Source: Dictyocoela muelleri (Eukaryota; Microsporidia). From it: 17,578 nt of DNA. The DNA lies in assembly GCA_016256075.1 (NCBI GenBank), contig SDVU01000205.1:1-17578 (forward strand), given 5' to 3'. The notes under the pieces were generated by a model, which had not been told where the DNA came from, did no database searches, and saw only the letters and a list, made by a program, of their open reading frames with translations. Made by a program: the position numbers and the translations under genes. Below, piece by piece: positions 8,230-17,420 of this stretch. Numbering within the stretch: the stretch's first letter is position 1; each line of letters begins with the position of its first letter.

Positions 8230-8785
8230 TTGTTTTTTTATATTTTTCAAAAATTATTAATCCCATCAGATGTTTGGATATATTGTTTAAACTAATAAGG
8301 GTATTACATGTAAAAATTATGTTAAAAAATTTAATTTAAAATTTCTTTGTATCTTTATGTTCACATTAAGCTTAATTTAAACATCAAGAAAAAAAGATAT
8401 TTAGTGTTCACATTAGGTAGATCTGACTGTATTAAGTGGTCATAAGTATATAACTATAGTATAATATACAGTTGTTCCAGTGTAATATGGCTGATTAGGA
8501 CTTGTTATAATATGTCAATATAGCTGAAACTCTATTAAGTGTGGGGATGAGTGTGGCGACGCATCTATTAAAAAAATAGTGATAAATATAAGTTCATGAA
8601 AACTCTCTAATTATCTGTATCCTGTTGAGTCATTGATAAAACGAAGATCGCGTATACAGCTGGGAAATTATGTAGCTTATGAAGTGATGTATTATTATAA
8701 CACAAAGTAAACAAAGGTCGCAGACCACGTTAGGAGACAAATATCCGCTTTGTAAGCAATGGATGTTGTCAACATGTAATATATA

Positions 8786-9367
8786 CATAAATAAAATTAT
8801 AAAGGCGATTTGAATTTACATTTTAATATATTTTTTAAACAGTGAAATCCATGTGTTGGGTCAAAAAATATCTTATAAAATGTCTTTTTATAAGGTGCCA
8901 TAAGGTGATGTTTTTACGATGTTCTTTTTATTGGGGGGTTCAATAATAAATCTCAGAAATTAACGATTAATTTCCTCGGATTTTCATTTCCTCCCATCAT
9001 TTAATTTTTCCCTCGCCTTTTTATTTTTTTTTCTCCACTTTCATATTAATATTTTGTCAATATTAAACTTTCATTTGTTATCTACAGAAAAATTCATATT
9101 AGAGTTGCAAAAAAATCATCTCACCATTATACATATATACCTCCATTTTATAATTAACGGCAATACGAAAAAATGCCGCTGACATTTTTTCGGATTTTTC
9201 TCCAGGCATTTAATCCGAAAAAAATTCCTGGGAAAAAATAACTATATAGTTAATATTAATTAATAATAATAATAATAATAAATAAATCGCTGCACGAGAA
9301 CTCGCCACGAAATTTTTTTAGTAAAAAAAATATAGCGATTTCTTAGTTTTAAATAGAATATTTAATT
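8786..9367. other. AT-rich stretch between R1 copy 3 and the LTR element
   Basis: No gene is seen. An ATA/ATT microsatellite (TAATAATAATAATAATAA) lies near 9262-9283. A cluster of inverted repeats at 9166-9225 is listed separately. Confidence 0.6.
9166..9225. repeat. Three mutually pairing short arms (competing hairpins)
   Basis: CGAAAAAATG (9166-9175) is the exact reverse complement of CATTTTTTCG (9183-9192). The overlapping ATTTTTTCGGATT (9184-9196) also pairs with AATCCGAAAAAAAT (9212-9225). The middle arm can therefore pair with either neighbour. It may be the end of an old element; nothing shows regulation. Confidence 0.6.
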
Positions 9368-9852
9368 CTATTATTTTATTTAATGAATTCTTTTCTGAAA
9401 AACTTTAAAAGTTCGGTTATTGAACTAAATGTATCACTTCGAATGCATTGAACCATATTAGCATCTCACTTTTCAGAGATTGTTTTGCTAGGTTATATAA
9501 TCTTTTCTCACTTATTTCATCGATTAATGATTCAATACAGTTCAGCCATTTTTCTGTAAGATTTGAATTGTTATTATTATAAAGATTCGGAATTCCTAAA
9601 TTTCCTTTAACTAAACTTTCTAGTGTATCTTTAATACTGCTGCTGACGCCAATGTTAGGCTTCTCGTCCTGGGAAGCCAAGTTAGAATTGTTTAGAGAAT
9701 GTTTATTAAATTCAACCATTTTTATTTAATAAAGTTTCTTTAAATAGTTTTAGATAAAACATATTTAAAGATAAGGTTTCATTAGTTCATTATGAAACAT
9801 TTAATAGTACCTTATCATTTTAATGTTAGCACCTGAGCACAGTCGCCTAACA
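9368..9852 (-). repeat. Downstream terminal repeat of the Ty3/gypsy fossil (or start of a truncated tandem copy)
   Basis: Direct copy of 13061-13543 with roughly 22-25 differences, starting at TGTTAG directly after the polypurine tract. It also includes the beginning of gag. Either the terminal repeat really extends into gag, or a second tandem element was cut short here. Confidence 0.8.
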
Positions 9853-9866
9853 TCTTCCTCTCCTTT
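9853..9866 (-). promoter_or_regulatory. Polypurine tract before the downstream terminal repeat
   Basis: AAAGGAGAGGAAGA on the minus strand ends directly at TGTTAG of the repeat. This is the expected place for the plus-strand primer of an LTR retroelement and supports TGTTAG as the true repeat start. Confidence 0.8.
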
Positions 9867-9989
9867 GAATAAAACAACTAAGTTTCATCAAAATTCATTA
9901 AAATTTGCAAATCCTTACGGTTAACTGAAAATATTTCATCCATAATAGATTTGATTTTATAATTACCTTTCTTATTTTTAGAAATTATT

Positions 9990-12735
9990 TATAACGGACC
10001 TTCCCATTTGAAGTCAAGTTTATTATTTCTGAGATTTTCTGGAATATACCTTAGTACAATTTCGCCTACTTAAATATCATCAACGGTGCGCCCCTCTTTA
10101 ACAGCATGAATTTCTTTATTTCTCTGAAATTTTTCATAATCTATCAAAATCTTTCATACGCAGTTTAATCTATCCAATAATGCATTATCAGTTTCTTTAA
10201 TTTTATCATAAAATTTTTTACTTTCAGTTAAAATCATTGGTTTGAATCCGTAAACCAATTCAAAGGGCGTTATTTTTGTAGTTTTATGTGGTGATATTCT
10301 TGTTGCATGTATAGCATATGGTAAGAATTCATCCCATTCTGCCCATTTACCGTTGCAAAGTTTAGCTAATTTACAAATAAGAGTTTGGTTTACTCTTTCT
10401 ATACTTCCATTTGATTTTGGGTTGTATGAAGAAGTAAAAGATTTTTTTGTATTCATAATTTCACATATTCTTTTTACAATTTTAGCTGTGAATTCTTTAC
10501 CTTGATTAGAAATTATTGATTTAAGCGCGCCATACCTTTATATAACATCATACAATATGAAATTAGCTACGCACAAAAAATTTTTTGATTTTAAAGCCTT
10601 AGCTTCAATCCATCTTGTAGTAGTATCTATTGCCATCACGATAAATCTATTAGAAAACTGAGATTTTGGCAATGGACCTATAATGTCTATTTGCAATTTA
10701 TCAAACGGATTTGTTAATTTATTTCGAAATTTTTGAAGATTTATATCCTTTTTTTTAAATTTTTTACAAACTAAACAATTTTGTATAAATTCCTTTATAT
10801 CTTTAAACATGTTTTTCCAAAAAGTTTCATTCAAAAGAGAAATATAAGTCGCCTCAATCGAGCCATGTCCTATATTTTCATGAATGCTAGCGATTTTATC
10901 TCTCTTTTCATCTGAAGAGTAAATAAATTGCTCCTTATCCTTAATTTCAGAAAATAAGCATCTTGATAAAGTATCGCATAAAATATTTTTAGACCCTTTG
11001 AAGTAAGTAATTTCATAATTAAAATTTTGTAAAAACATATTCTATCTTGACAATCGTTGAAGATCATCTTTGTTTTTTAAAAGCCAGATTAATGCTTGAT
11101 GGTCAGTTTTAATATAGAATTTATTGCATAAATAATGTTTCCATTTTTTTATGGCGCTAATTATAGCTAAACATTCTTTTTTCGGTAGTCTTATAATTTA
11201 TTTCGGATTGAGAAAGCTTTTGACTGTGGAAAGGGATTGGAGTGTCTTTGTTTTCATAATTTAGAGTTAGAACAGCACCTATTGCAAAATTAGAGGCGTC
11301 TGTATAAATAGTAAATGATTTTTCTAAATTTGGTAATTTCAATGGCATGGCTTTATTAATTTCATTCTTAATTTCATTAACAGAACATTTCTTCTTTTCA
11401 CATATTCTTTTTGATTTTATAGCAGAATAAATAGGTAACATTTTAACGGTAAAATTAGGAAGAAATGTATGTAAATAATTTTCAAAACCAAAAAAGCTTC
11501 TTAAAGTTTTCAAATTATGGGGCGTTTTAAAATTAAGTGCTGTGTTTTTTTTATCGATCGGTATTCTTATTTCATTATTTTCAACCTCATATCCTAAAAA
11601 TATGACTCTAGACTTTAAAAATTCACATTTATTTTTATTCAATCTAAACCCGTATTCAGATATTTTTTTAAATATTATCTCCAAATGAATTAAGTGTTCA
11701 TCTATTGAGTTTGAGAAAAAAATAATATCATCCAAATAAACAATTATAAATTTATATAGAGCATTTTTACATAATTTATTCATTATTCTTTGAAAAGTGA
11801 AAGGCGCATTGACTAAACCAAAAGGCATTTTATTCCACTGATTTTTTCCTGTTTTTGTGTAGAATGCTGTTTTATGTTTATCTGTTCTTTAATACTTATT
11901 TGATGGTAACCTGATTTCATATCTAAAACTGAGAAATATTTACCGCCACTTAAATTATTTATTGAATCTTCAATAATAGGAATGGGATACTCTTTTTCTA
12001 CTGTTATCGAATTTAGCTGCCTATAATCAATACAGAACCTAATATCACCATCTTTTTTCTTTATTAAAACTACAGGAGAAATAAAGTTACTTTGTGATTC
12101 TTCAATTAATCCTTTCTCTAAAAATTCAGACACTTTAGATTGTATTAGAGTTTTCTTTTCCTTACTATTTCTGTATTTAATACATTCTAGTGGTTTATGA
12201 TCTCCAATTAATTCAATAGAATGTTCAAAATTAAAAGTATCGACGTTTCCTTCTGTAGTAAATATATGTTTATATACATTACATAATTTTTCAACAGATT
12301 TTACTCCAATTAGAGTTCTTGTATCCCCAATATTTAACGAAGAAATTTCGAAAGACCTTTCAAGATCATTCTCTTTAGAAACAGATAAAATTTTATTTTT
12401 TTATTTATAAATGCTTCTATTTTTAAATATTTAAGATTATAAATTCCTAAAATGATTTCTGAATGTCAATTCTAAACAACATGAAATGGGAGTTCATGAA
12501 TTTCACCCTTATGCTTTATTTTTAATAAAACGCTGCCCATGGTTTCTAAATTTCCTACTGCTTTATTTTTTAATATGCCATTACCTTTAAGCACGATATT
12601 TTCATTTTTAAACACATCCGATAAAATCAAAGATATATCAGCACCCGAATAAATAATAGCAGCATATTTTACTTTACCTTCAAGAATCAAATATGGTGAA
12701 ACATCATTATTTGATTCAGTGAATTTTAGCAATAG
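9990..12735 (-). pseudogene. pol remnant (protease, RT, RNase H, integrase) of the Ty3/gypsy fossil
   Basis: Parts in order on the minus strand. A retropepsin-like block with SGADISLI lies at about 12470-12735. Reverse transcriptase (about 11450-12130) has VVLIKKKDGDIRFCIDYRQL, SVLDMKSGYHQI, MPFGLVNAPFTFQ and YLDDIIFFS. RNase H (about 11080-11430) has TIYTDASNFAIGAVL. Integrase (about 9990-11000) has a zinc-binding head (HENIGHGS...CLVCKKFK), the core LQIDIIGPLPKS and SNGSIERVNQTL, and a GPY/F-like tail (DFKWEGPL). This is typical Ty3/gypsy Pol; no chromodomain was recognised. It is a fossil. Confidence 0.9.
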
Positions 12736-12839
12736 TATATTTTTATTTAAATTTTTATTAAATTAAAATTTATTATTATACTTAATTTTAATTTTATTTT
12801 TTAAACATGTTTCAGTTATATATTTATTATTTATGGAGG

Positions 12840-13411
12840 AATATTCATTATATCATAACATTTCTATTAATTCAGACCAATTATCAGAATTTTCTAATTT
12901 TTCATGCAAATAAAGAGGTATCCATAATTTGAAACGGTCTTTAATTATTTTAAAAGAAACGTTGACCTGTTTATTAAGACCTTTTATTTCATAAGCGAGT
13001 CTCACAAGTCAAAATTTTACGGGTTTATTAATCAAAAGTTTCCATAATTTCACCTCAGCATTATTATCTTCTTTAATGAATTCTTTTCTGAAAAATTTTA
13101 AAAGATCGGTTATTGAACTAAATGTATCACCTTCGAATGCATTTAACCATGCTAGCATCTCACTTTTCAGAGATTGTTTTGCTAGGTTATATAATCTTTT
13201 CTCACTTATTTCATCGATTAAAGATTCAATACAGTTCAACCATTTTTCTGTAAGATTAATTGTTATTATTATAAAGATTCGGAATTCCTAAATTTCCTTT
13301 AACTAAACTTTCTAGTGTATCTTTAATGCTGCTGCTGACGCCAATGTTAGGCTTCTCGTTCTGGGAAGCCAAGTTAGGATCGTTTAAAGAATGTTTATTT
13401 AGTTCAACCAT
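12840..13411 (-). pseudogene. gag remnant of the Ty3/gypsy fossil
   Basis: It starts at an ATG (13411), followed by MVELNKHSL, and resembles a capsid-type Gag with the block ESLIDEISEKRLYNLAKQ and a downstream helix-rich region. The N-terminal part is present a second time in the downstream repeat (9719 downward). Identification rests on position before the protease and on the shape of the protein. It is a fossil. Confidence 0.65.
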
Positions 13412-13543
13412 ATTTATTTAATAAAGTTTCTTTAAATAGTTTTAGATAATACATATTTAAAGATAAGATTTCATAAGTTCATTATGAAACATTAAATAGT
13501 ACTTATCATTTTAATGTTAGCACCTGAGCAGAGTCGCCTAACA
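13061..13543 (-). repeat. Upstream terminal repeat of the Ty3/gypsy fossil
   Basis: About 480 bp, starting TGTTAGGCGACTCTGCTCAGG on the minus strand and containing the first part of gag. A TGAATTC...CTAACA frame (13077-13543, read on the plus strand) gives TG...CA ends, but similarity to the other copy runs about 15 bp further inward, so the inner border is uncertain. Confidence 0.8.
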
Positions 13544-13662
13544 ATGTATATTGTCAACATTTAATATTTTAAATATTTTAAAGATTTTTTAAAATATTTT
13601 AAAGATTTTTAAAAAATTAAAATATTTTTAAAAAATTAAAATATTATAAAAAATTAAAGCCC
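13544..13662 (+). promoter_or_regulatory. Probable POL1 upstream region
   Basis: 119 bp between the LTR element and the POL1 start, made of TTTTAAATATTTTAAAGA-type direct repeats. CCC stands directly before the ATG, resembling the CCC motif reported just upstream of many microsporidian start codons. The first bases (TATTGTCAACATTTAATA) recall the R1 end (GTTGTCAACATGTAATA), so a trace of R1 may lie here. Confidence 0.45.
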
Positions 13663-16314
13663 ATGAAATTTTACGTCTTGACAATCGAAAAGATAAATGA
13701 AAAATCAGTTGAAATTTTCGGAAGAACAGCAGATAACGAAAACAGAAGATCTTCAATAACTGTTAATAACATAATATCTCCGATTTTTTATATTCCAAAT
13801 CCCGGAAAAATAAGTCAATTAACCCAAGAAATAATTCATCATTACAAAAATGACGATGCTGATATTCAAAAAGTATTTATGCATAATTATTTTTATGATT
13901 TGCCAAATTCAGTTGAATGCGTAAAGGTAATTTCAAATAGTAACAACAATTTTTCATCACCAAACTTGAAAAGTCGCATAACACAATTTACGTCACCAAT
14001 TGAAAACATTTTAATTTCACGAAGAATTAGAGGTCCGTGCATAATTGAAATGGATAATTTTTCAGAATCAACAAAAGGTAAATTTTTTTGCTCATTAGAA
14101 AATATTTCATTTGTTGAACATGCTCCTACCCCCAAATTACTTTATGCATCAGTTGCATTAAATCCTATAAATAAAAAATATTCCGCATTGATAGACAATT
14201 ATTATCGAGAAGGGTCACTTGACATGATCAACCAGTTTTTAATTGAACATGATCCTGATATCATTGTTTGTCATAATTTACATTCAAAGTTAGAAACAAA
14301 AGGAAGGCTTGTGGCTGATATTTATGTTATCGCGTCTGATCTAATAAAGGGGCGTACTAATTCGATCGAAGAGTTATGTGATCATTTTAAAATTGGTGAA
14401 TGTAAAAATAATAATGAAAATCCAAAAAGAATAAAAATTGATGAAAATACAAAATTTGATACTAAGAAAACTCAATTAATGGCAATTATTTCAATTTTTT
14501 ATAAACTAAATGCACTTGAACTTTACAAACATGTCAGTGAAATTTGTGGAAATCTTCTTTCAAAATCCCTTAAAACTATAAAATCAGAACAAGTTGATTA
14601 TTTAATAATGAACGAATTATATTTGAAAAACGCATTTTTCCCTGAAAAGAAAAAAGAATATAATGAATCGACATATTCAGGTGGACTAGTTTTGAATCCA
14701 ATGAGTGGTTTTTATGAAACTCTAGTCCTTCTATTTGATTTTAATTCTCTCTATCCGTCAATTATTCGAGAATTTAATATTTGTTTCTCAACCATCGGGA
14801 AAGAAAATTTGAAGTATGAAGACGAGATTAAAAAAAATAAAGATTTAAATCATGAAATAGCCAATAAACTTCTTGAAGATGCAAAATCTTGTGAAAAGGG
14901 AATACTTCCTCAAATATTTGAATTACTTGTGAATAGACGAAAACATGTAAAAGAATTATTTCAAAAAACAAAAGATCCCCTCCTTGATATAAGACAGAAA
15001 GCTCTTAAACTCACAGCAAATAGCATTTATGGTTGCCTTGGTGCATCAATATCGAGATTTTATAACCCTACCATGGCACAACTAATCACGTATAAAGGAC
15101 GACAAATTTTAAAGGCTGCAAAATCAATCTGTGAAGAAAAATTAAATTTAGAAGTTATTTACGGTGATACTGATAGTATAATGATTAATACGAAGATTGA
15201 TGGAAAGGATGCAAATTTCAATGAAGCAAAGACAATTGGAATAGACGTAATAAAAATTATAAATCTACAATACGAAAATATTGAGATTGAACTTGAAAAG
15301 GTTTTTAAAAAACTTCTTTTATACACCAAAAAGAAGTATGGTGCATTAGTACTTTTTGAAAATGGAAACACTATTATTGAATCTAGAGGCCTGGATTTGA
15401 ATAGAAGAGACTTTTGCGCAATTAGCAATCGAACCTTAAATTATATTTTCAAACTTATATTGAGTAATAACGACACAAAAAATAATAATAATCCCGAAAT
15501 AAACTATAAAATTCTTAATCATGCTATTGAATTATCAAAAAACATTCAGACATATCCTGTTGAAGATTTTTTCATTGATACAAAACTATCAAAAAATCCA
15601 GATTCTTACTCTTCACCTGAAATTCACCCCCCTGTTTATCTCGCTTATCGTCTTATTAAAAATGGATTTAATTACCAAAGAAACGACATCGTAACGTATG
15701 TAGTAGGCCAGGGGAAGCTTAATGATCCACTTTACAAAAAAGTATATCATCCATCAGAAAAATTCTTAATTGATTATCAATGGTATCTCGAACAACAAAT
15801 TTTTACTCCCCTTCAAAGACTTCTTTCGATAGTTAACGGGATTACAAAAAGTCAATTACGTGATATTTTCGGAGTGAAAACACCAATACGAACCGAAATA
15901 ATCCAAAATATAAACTTTTTAACACCATGCTGCAATTCATTACAACCGCCAGACATAAAATGCAGAAAATGTAACACACCAATCGACGATTTATTTTACA
16001 TTAATAAAATTTATGACATGGTCCGAAAAGAAATAGCAACACTATACGACCCTGAATGGAAATGTGATGTCTGTAATAAAATTTATCATGGATTTACAAA
16101 AGTATGTCTTGGATGCTCTGCAGAATTGTCTTTTCAAGCGAAGAATGCGGAGTTTGATAGATTTATAATTAAATTAAGCAGATCTTTCAAGTCAGAAGAA
16201 TCTGACATCTTTTTAAATGAATTGGAAAGCCATAACGAATTTGCACAAATTGATTTAAGCATGTTTTTTCCTGAAGAGATTGAAAATTTTAGAATGAATG
16301 AGTCAAAATATTAA
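13663..16314 (+). CDS. POL1: DNA polymerase alpha catalytic subunit
   Basis: Family B DNA polymerase of the alpha type, which extends the RNA primers made by primase at replication origins and on the lagging strand, in the nucleus. All catalytic regions are intact: DFNSLYPSII (359-368, first metal-binding D), KLTANSIYGCLG (449-460), YGDTDS (500-505, catalytic DTD) and KKKYGAL (556-562). YSGGLVLNPMSGFYE before region II is alpha-specific. The exonuclease-like domain (about 160-250) lacks the DxE of proofreading enzymes, as expected for alpha. Two C-terminal cysteine groups follow: C756/C757 with C767-x2-C770, and C801-x2-C804 with C815-x2-C818; the latter binds the B subunit in known enzymes. 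With 883 residues it is far shorter than the roughly 1,460 of human or yeast, mainly because the long N-terminal region is missing. There is one open frame and no intron. ATG 13663 directly follows CCC. Confidence 0.97.
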   Translation: MKFYVLTIEKINEKSVEIFGRTADNENRRSSITVNNIISPIFYIPNPGKISQLTQEIIHHYKNDDADIQKVFMHNYFYDLPNSVECVKVISNSNNNFSSPNLKSRITQFTSPIENILISRRIRGPCIIEMDNFSESTKGKFFCSLENISFVEHAPTPKLLYASVALNPINKKYSALIDNYYREGSLDMINQFLIEHDPDIIVCHNLHSKLETKGRLVADIYVIASDLIKGRTNSIEELCDHFKIGECKNNNENPKRIKIDENTKFDTKKTQLMAIISIFYKLNALELYKHVSEICGNLLSKSLKTIKSEQVDYLIMNELYLKNAFFPEKKKEYNESTYSGGLVLNPMSGFYETLVLLFDFNSLYPSIIREFNICFSTIGKENLKYEDEIKKNKDLNHEIANKLLEDAKSCEKGILPQIFELLVNRRKHVKELFQKTKDPLLDIRQKALKLTANSIYGCLGASISRFYNPTMAQLITYKGRQILKAAKSICEEKLNLEVIYGDTDSIMINTKIDGKDANFNEAKTIGIDVIKIINLQYENIEIELEKVFKKLLLYTKKKYGALVLFENGNTIIESRGLDLNRRDFCAISNRTLNYIFKLILSNNDTKNNNNPEINYKILNHAIELSKNIQTYPVEDFFIDTKLSKNPDSYSSPEIHPPVYLAYRLIKNGFNYQRNDIVTYVVGQGKLNDPLYKKVYHPSEKFLIDYQWYLEQQIFTPLQRLLSIVNGITKSQLRDIFGVKTPIRTEIIQNINFLTPCCNSLQPPDIKCRKCNTPIDDLFYINKIYDMVRKEIATLYDPEWKCDVCNKIYHGFTKVCLGCSAELSFQAKNAEFDRFIIKLSRSFKSEESDIFLNELESHNEFAQIDLSMFFPEEIENFRMNESKY

Positions 16315-17313
16315 ATATAATTTTTTCATAATAACAACACTTAAAAAAGTATATTTAATTATTTATATATTTTTTAATTAATATCATTTAATTAATATTA
16401 TTTGATAGTATTATTTTAATATTATTTTAATATTTCAAAAACATTTTTTAAATTAGTATGAAACAAATATTATGCATTTGAAAGTTTAAATATCGGTTGT
16501 ATAAGTTAAATAATTCTTTAATAAAAAGGAATTAATGATATATCATAAAAAAAGAATTTATTTATAAACATCATAATATATAACTTTTAAGGCATTATAA
16601 TCCATTTTTGGTTCTATTATCAGAAATATATAATACTGATAATGCCTAGTCAGATAGTTGTCAAAAATCATGGTATTTAGACTTTTGGTTCTTAGTTTTC
16701 AAAGATTAGTCACTACTAATCTATCAAGAGGATTAGGTGTAAAAGTTATTTTATATTATCAATGTCTAGAATGATAGAGGTAAGGTGCGGCAAAAATTTG
16801 CCTGAGGGAAAAATTGCCTGTGAAATTAAAAAAAAATTTTAACGCCTCTAATCACCACTAAAAATTTTTTAATGATTTTTAATTAAAGATGTTCAATTCG
16901 AATCCGAAAACAATTCGCTAAATTTTAAATAAACACACACACAATATTATTATCATTTAATAAATATGAATTATTTTGATTAAATATGTTTGTATTAAAA
17001 TTTTAATTGTTTTATAAATGAATAAATCTAAATTTTAAATTAAAACAAATTTTAAAATTTAAAGAATTTTAAATTAAAATTAAATTTAAAATTAAAAAAT
17101 GTCAAATATAATTATAAAAAGAAAACAATAAAATCAATTATTCATTAAACACTTTAATACTCTGAAAATTCCAGTCTTATAAATTTCCAATATTTAAGAT
17201 AAAAAAACATCCTTCTCTTATGATCTCAAACACTTTTTTAATTTCATTTTATTTTCTCTCGTTAATTAGTTATTATTATTGAATAATATTAAATTTAATT
17301 GTCACTCATTTTC
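16315..17313. other. AT-rich region downstream of POL1 without a gene
   Basis: No credible open frame is found. Small inverted repeats are present: AGGCATTAT (16590-16598) with ATAATGCCT (16639-16647), and GATTAG (16704-16709) with CTAATC (16716-16721). A GC-richer piece, GGCAAAAATTTGCC then GGGAAAAATTGCC, lies near 16788-16820. Beyond 16930 there are only A/T-rich low-complexity runs. Confidence 0.6.
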
Positions 17314-17420
17314 TTGTTAAATTGTTAAGTTAAATTGTTAAGTTGAATTGTTAAGTTAAATTGTTAAGTTAAATTGTTAAGTTAAATTGTTAAGTTAAAT
17401 TTTTAATTTAAATTGTTAAA
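17314..17420. repeat. 13-bp tandem repeat, about six clean units plus degenerate edges
   Basis: ATTGTTAAGTTAA repeats with an exact 13-bp period from 17321 to about 17398, with one A-to-G change in one unit, then decays into TTTTTAATTTAAATTG. Confidence 0.95.

Larger units (their letters stand above)
4734..8429 (+). mobile_element. Pogo/Tigger-type DNA transposon with TA target duplication, carrying two nested elements
   Basis: Perfect inverted ends: CAGTCAGATCT at 4734-4744 and AGATCTGACTG at 8419-8429. Directly outside is TA on both sides (4732-4733 and 8430-8431), the duplication of the Tc1/mariner/pogo superfamily, and CAGT ends are typical of pogo and Tigger. Subterminal TAATTTGAACA-like repeats occur in both ends. 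R1 copy 1 supplies the empty site: GAATGA-CA-TTAAG there against GAATGA-TA-[element]-TA-TTAAG here. The element's own DNA is 4734-5251, 6785 to about 7215, and about 8240-8429. The rest is a Merlin-like element (5252-6784) and a Merlin element (about 7224-8229). A remnant of a pogo-like transposase supports the class. Confidence 0.85.
4628..8785 (+). mobile_element. Dispersed repeat R1, copy 3, split by a pogo-type transposon
   Basis: The head (4628-4733) and body (8430-8785) together match the reverse complement of R1 copy 1 from end to end. Landmarks include TTTAATAAATAATGATGGAATGA, then TTAAGTGGTCATAA, CAGTTGTTCCAGTGTA, GCTGATTA, GTATACAGCTGGG and GTTGTCAACATGTAATA. The 3.7 kb between the two parts is a nested transposon (4734-8429). 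Confidence 0.85.
9368..13543 (-). mobile_element. Fossil Ty3/gypsy (Metaviridae) LTR retrotransposon
   Basis: On the minus strand the order is terminal repeat, gag, protease, reverse transcriptase, RNase H, integrase, polypurine tract, terminal repeat: the Ty3/gypsy order. The terminal repeats (13543-13061 and 9852-9368) start with TGTTAG and are about 95% identical by eye, so the insertion is old but not ancient; no rate is available for an absolute age. No primer binding site and no clear target duplication were recognised. The coding region is broken in many places (on the order of ten), so the element is a fossil. It lies between R1 copy 3 and POL1, with its outer start 119 bp from the POL1 start codon. 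Confidence 0.9.

Noticed and set aside
7218-8240. 8-9 bp target duplication for Merlin B
   Set aside because: The best pairing (TTGGTTTGG against TTGTTTTTT) has three mismatches and the G run blurs the border, so none is claimed.
13076-13291. Plus-strand open frame of 71 codons
   Set aside because: Antisense of the gag remnant; no independent support.
13893-14135. Minus-strand open frames inside POL1 (also 15159-15428)
   Set aside because: Shadows of the polymerase gene without conserved features of their own.
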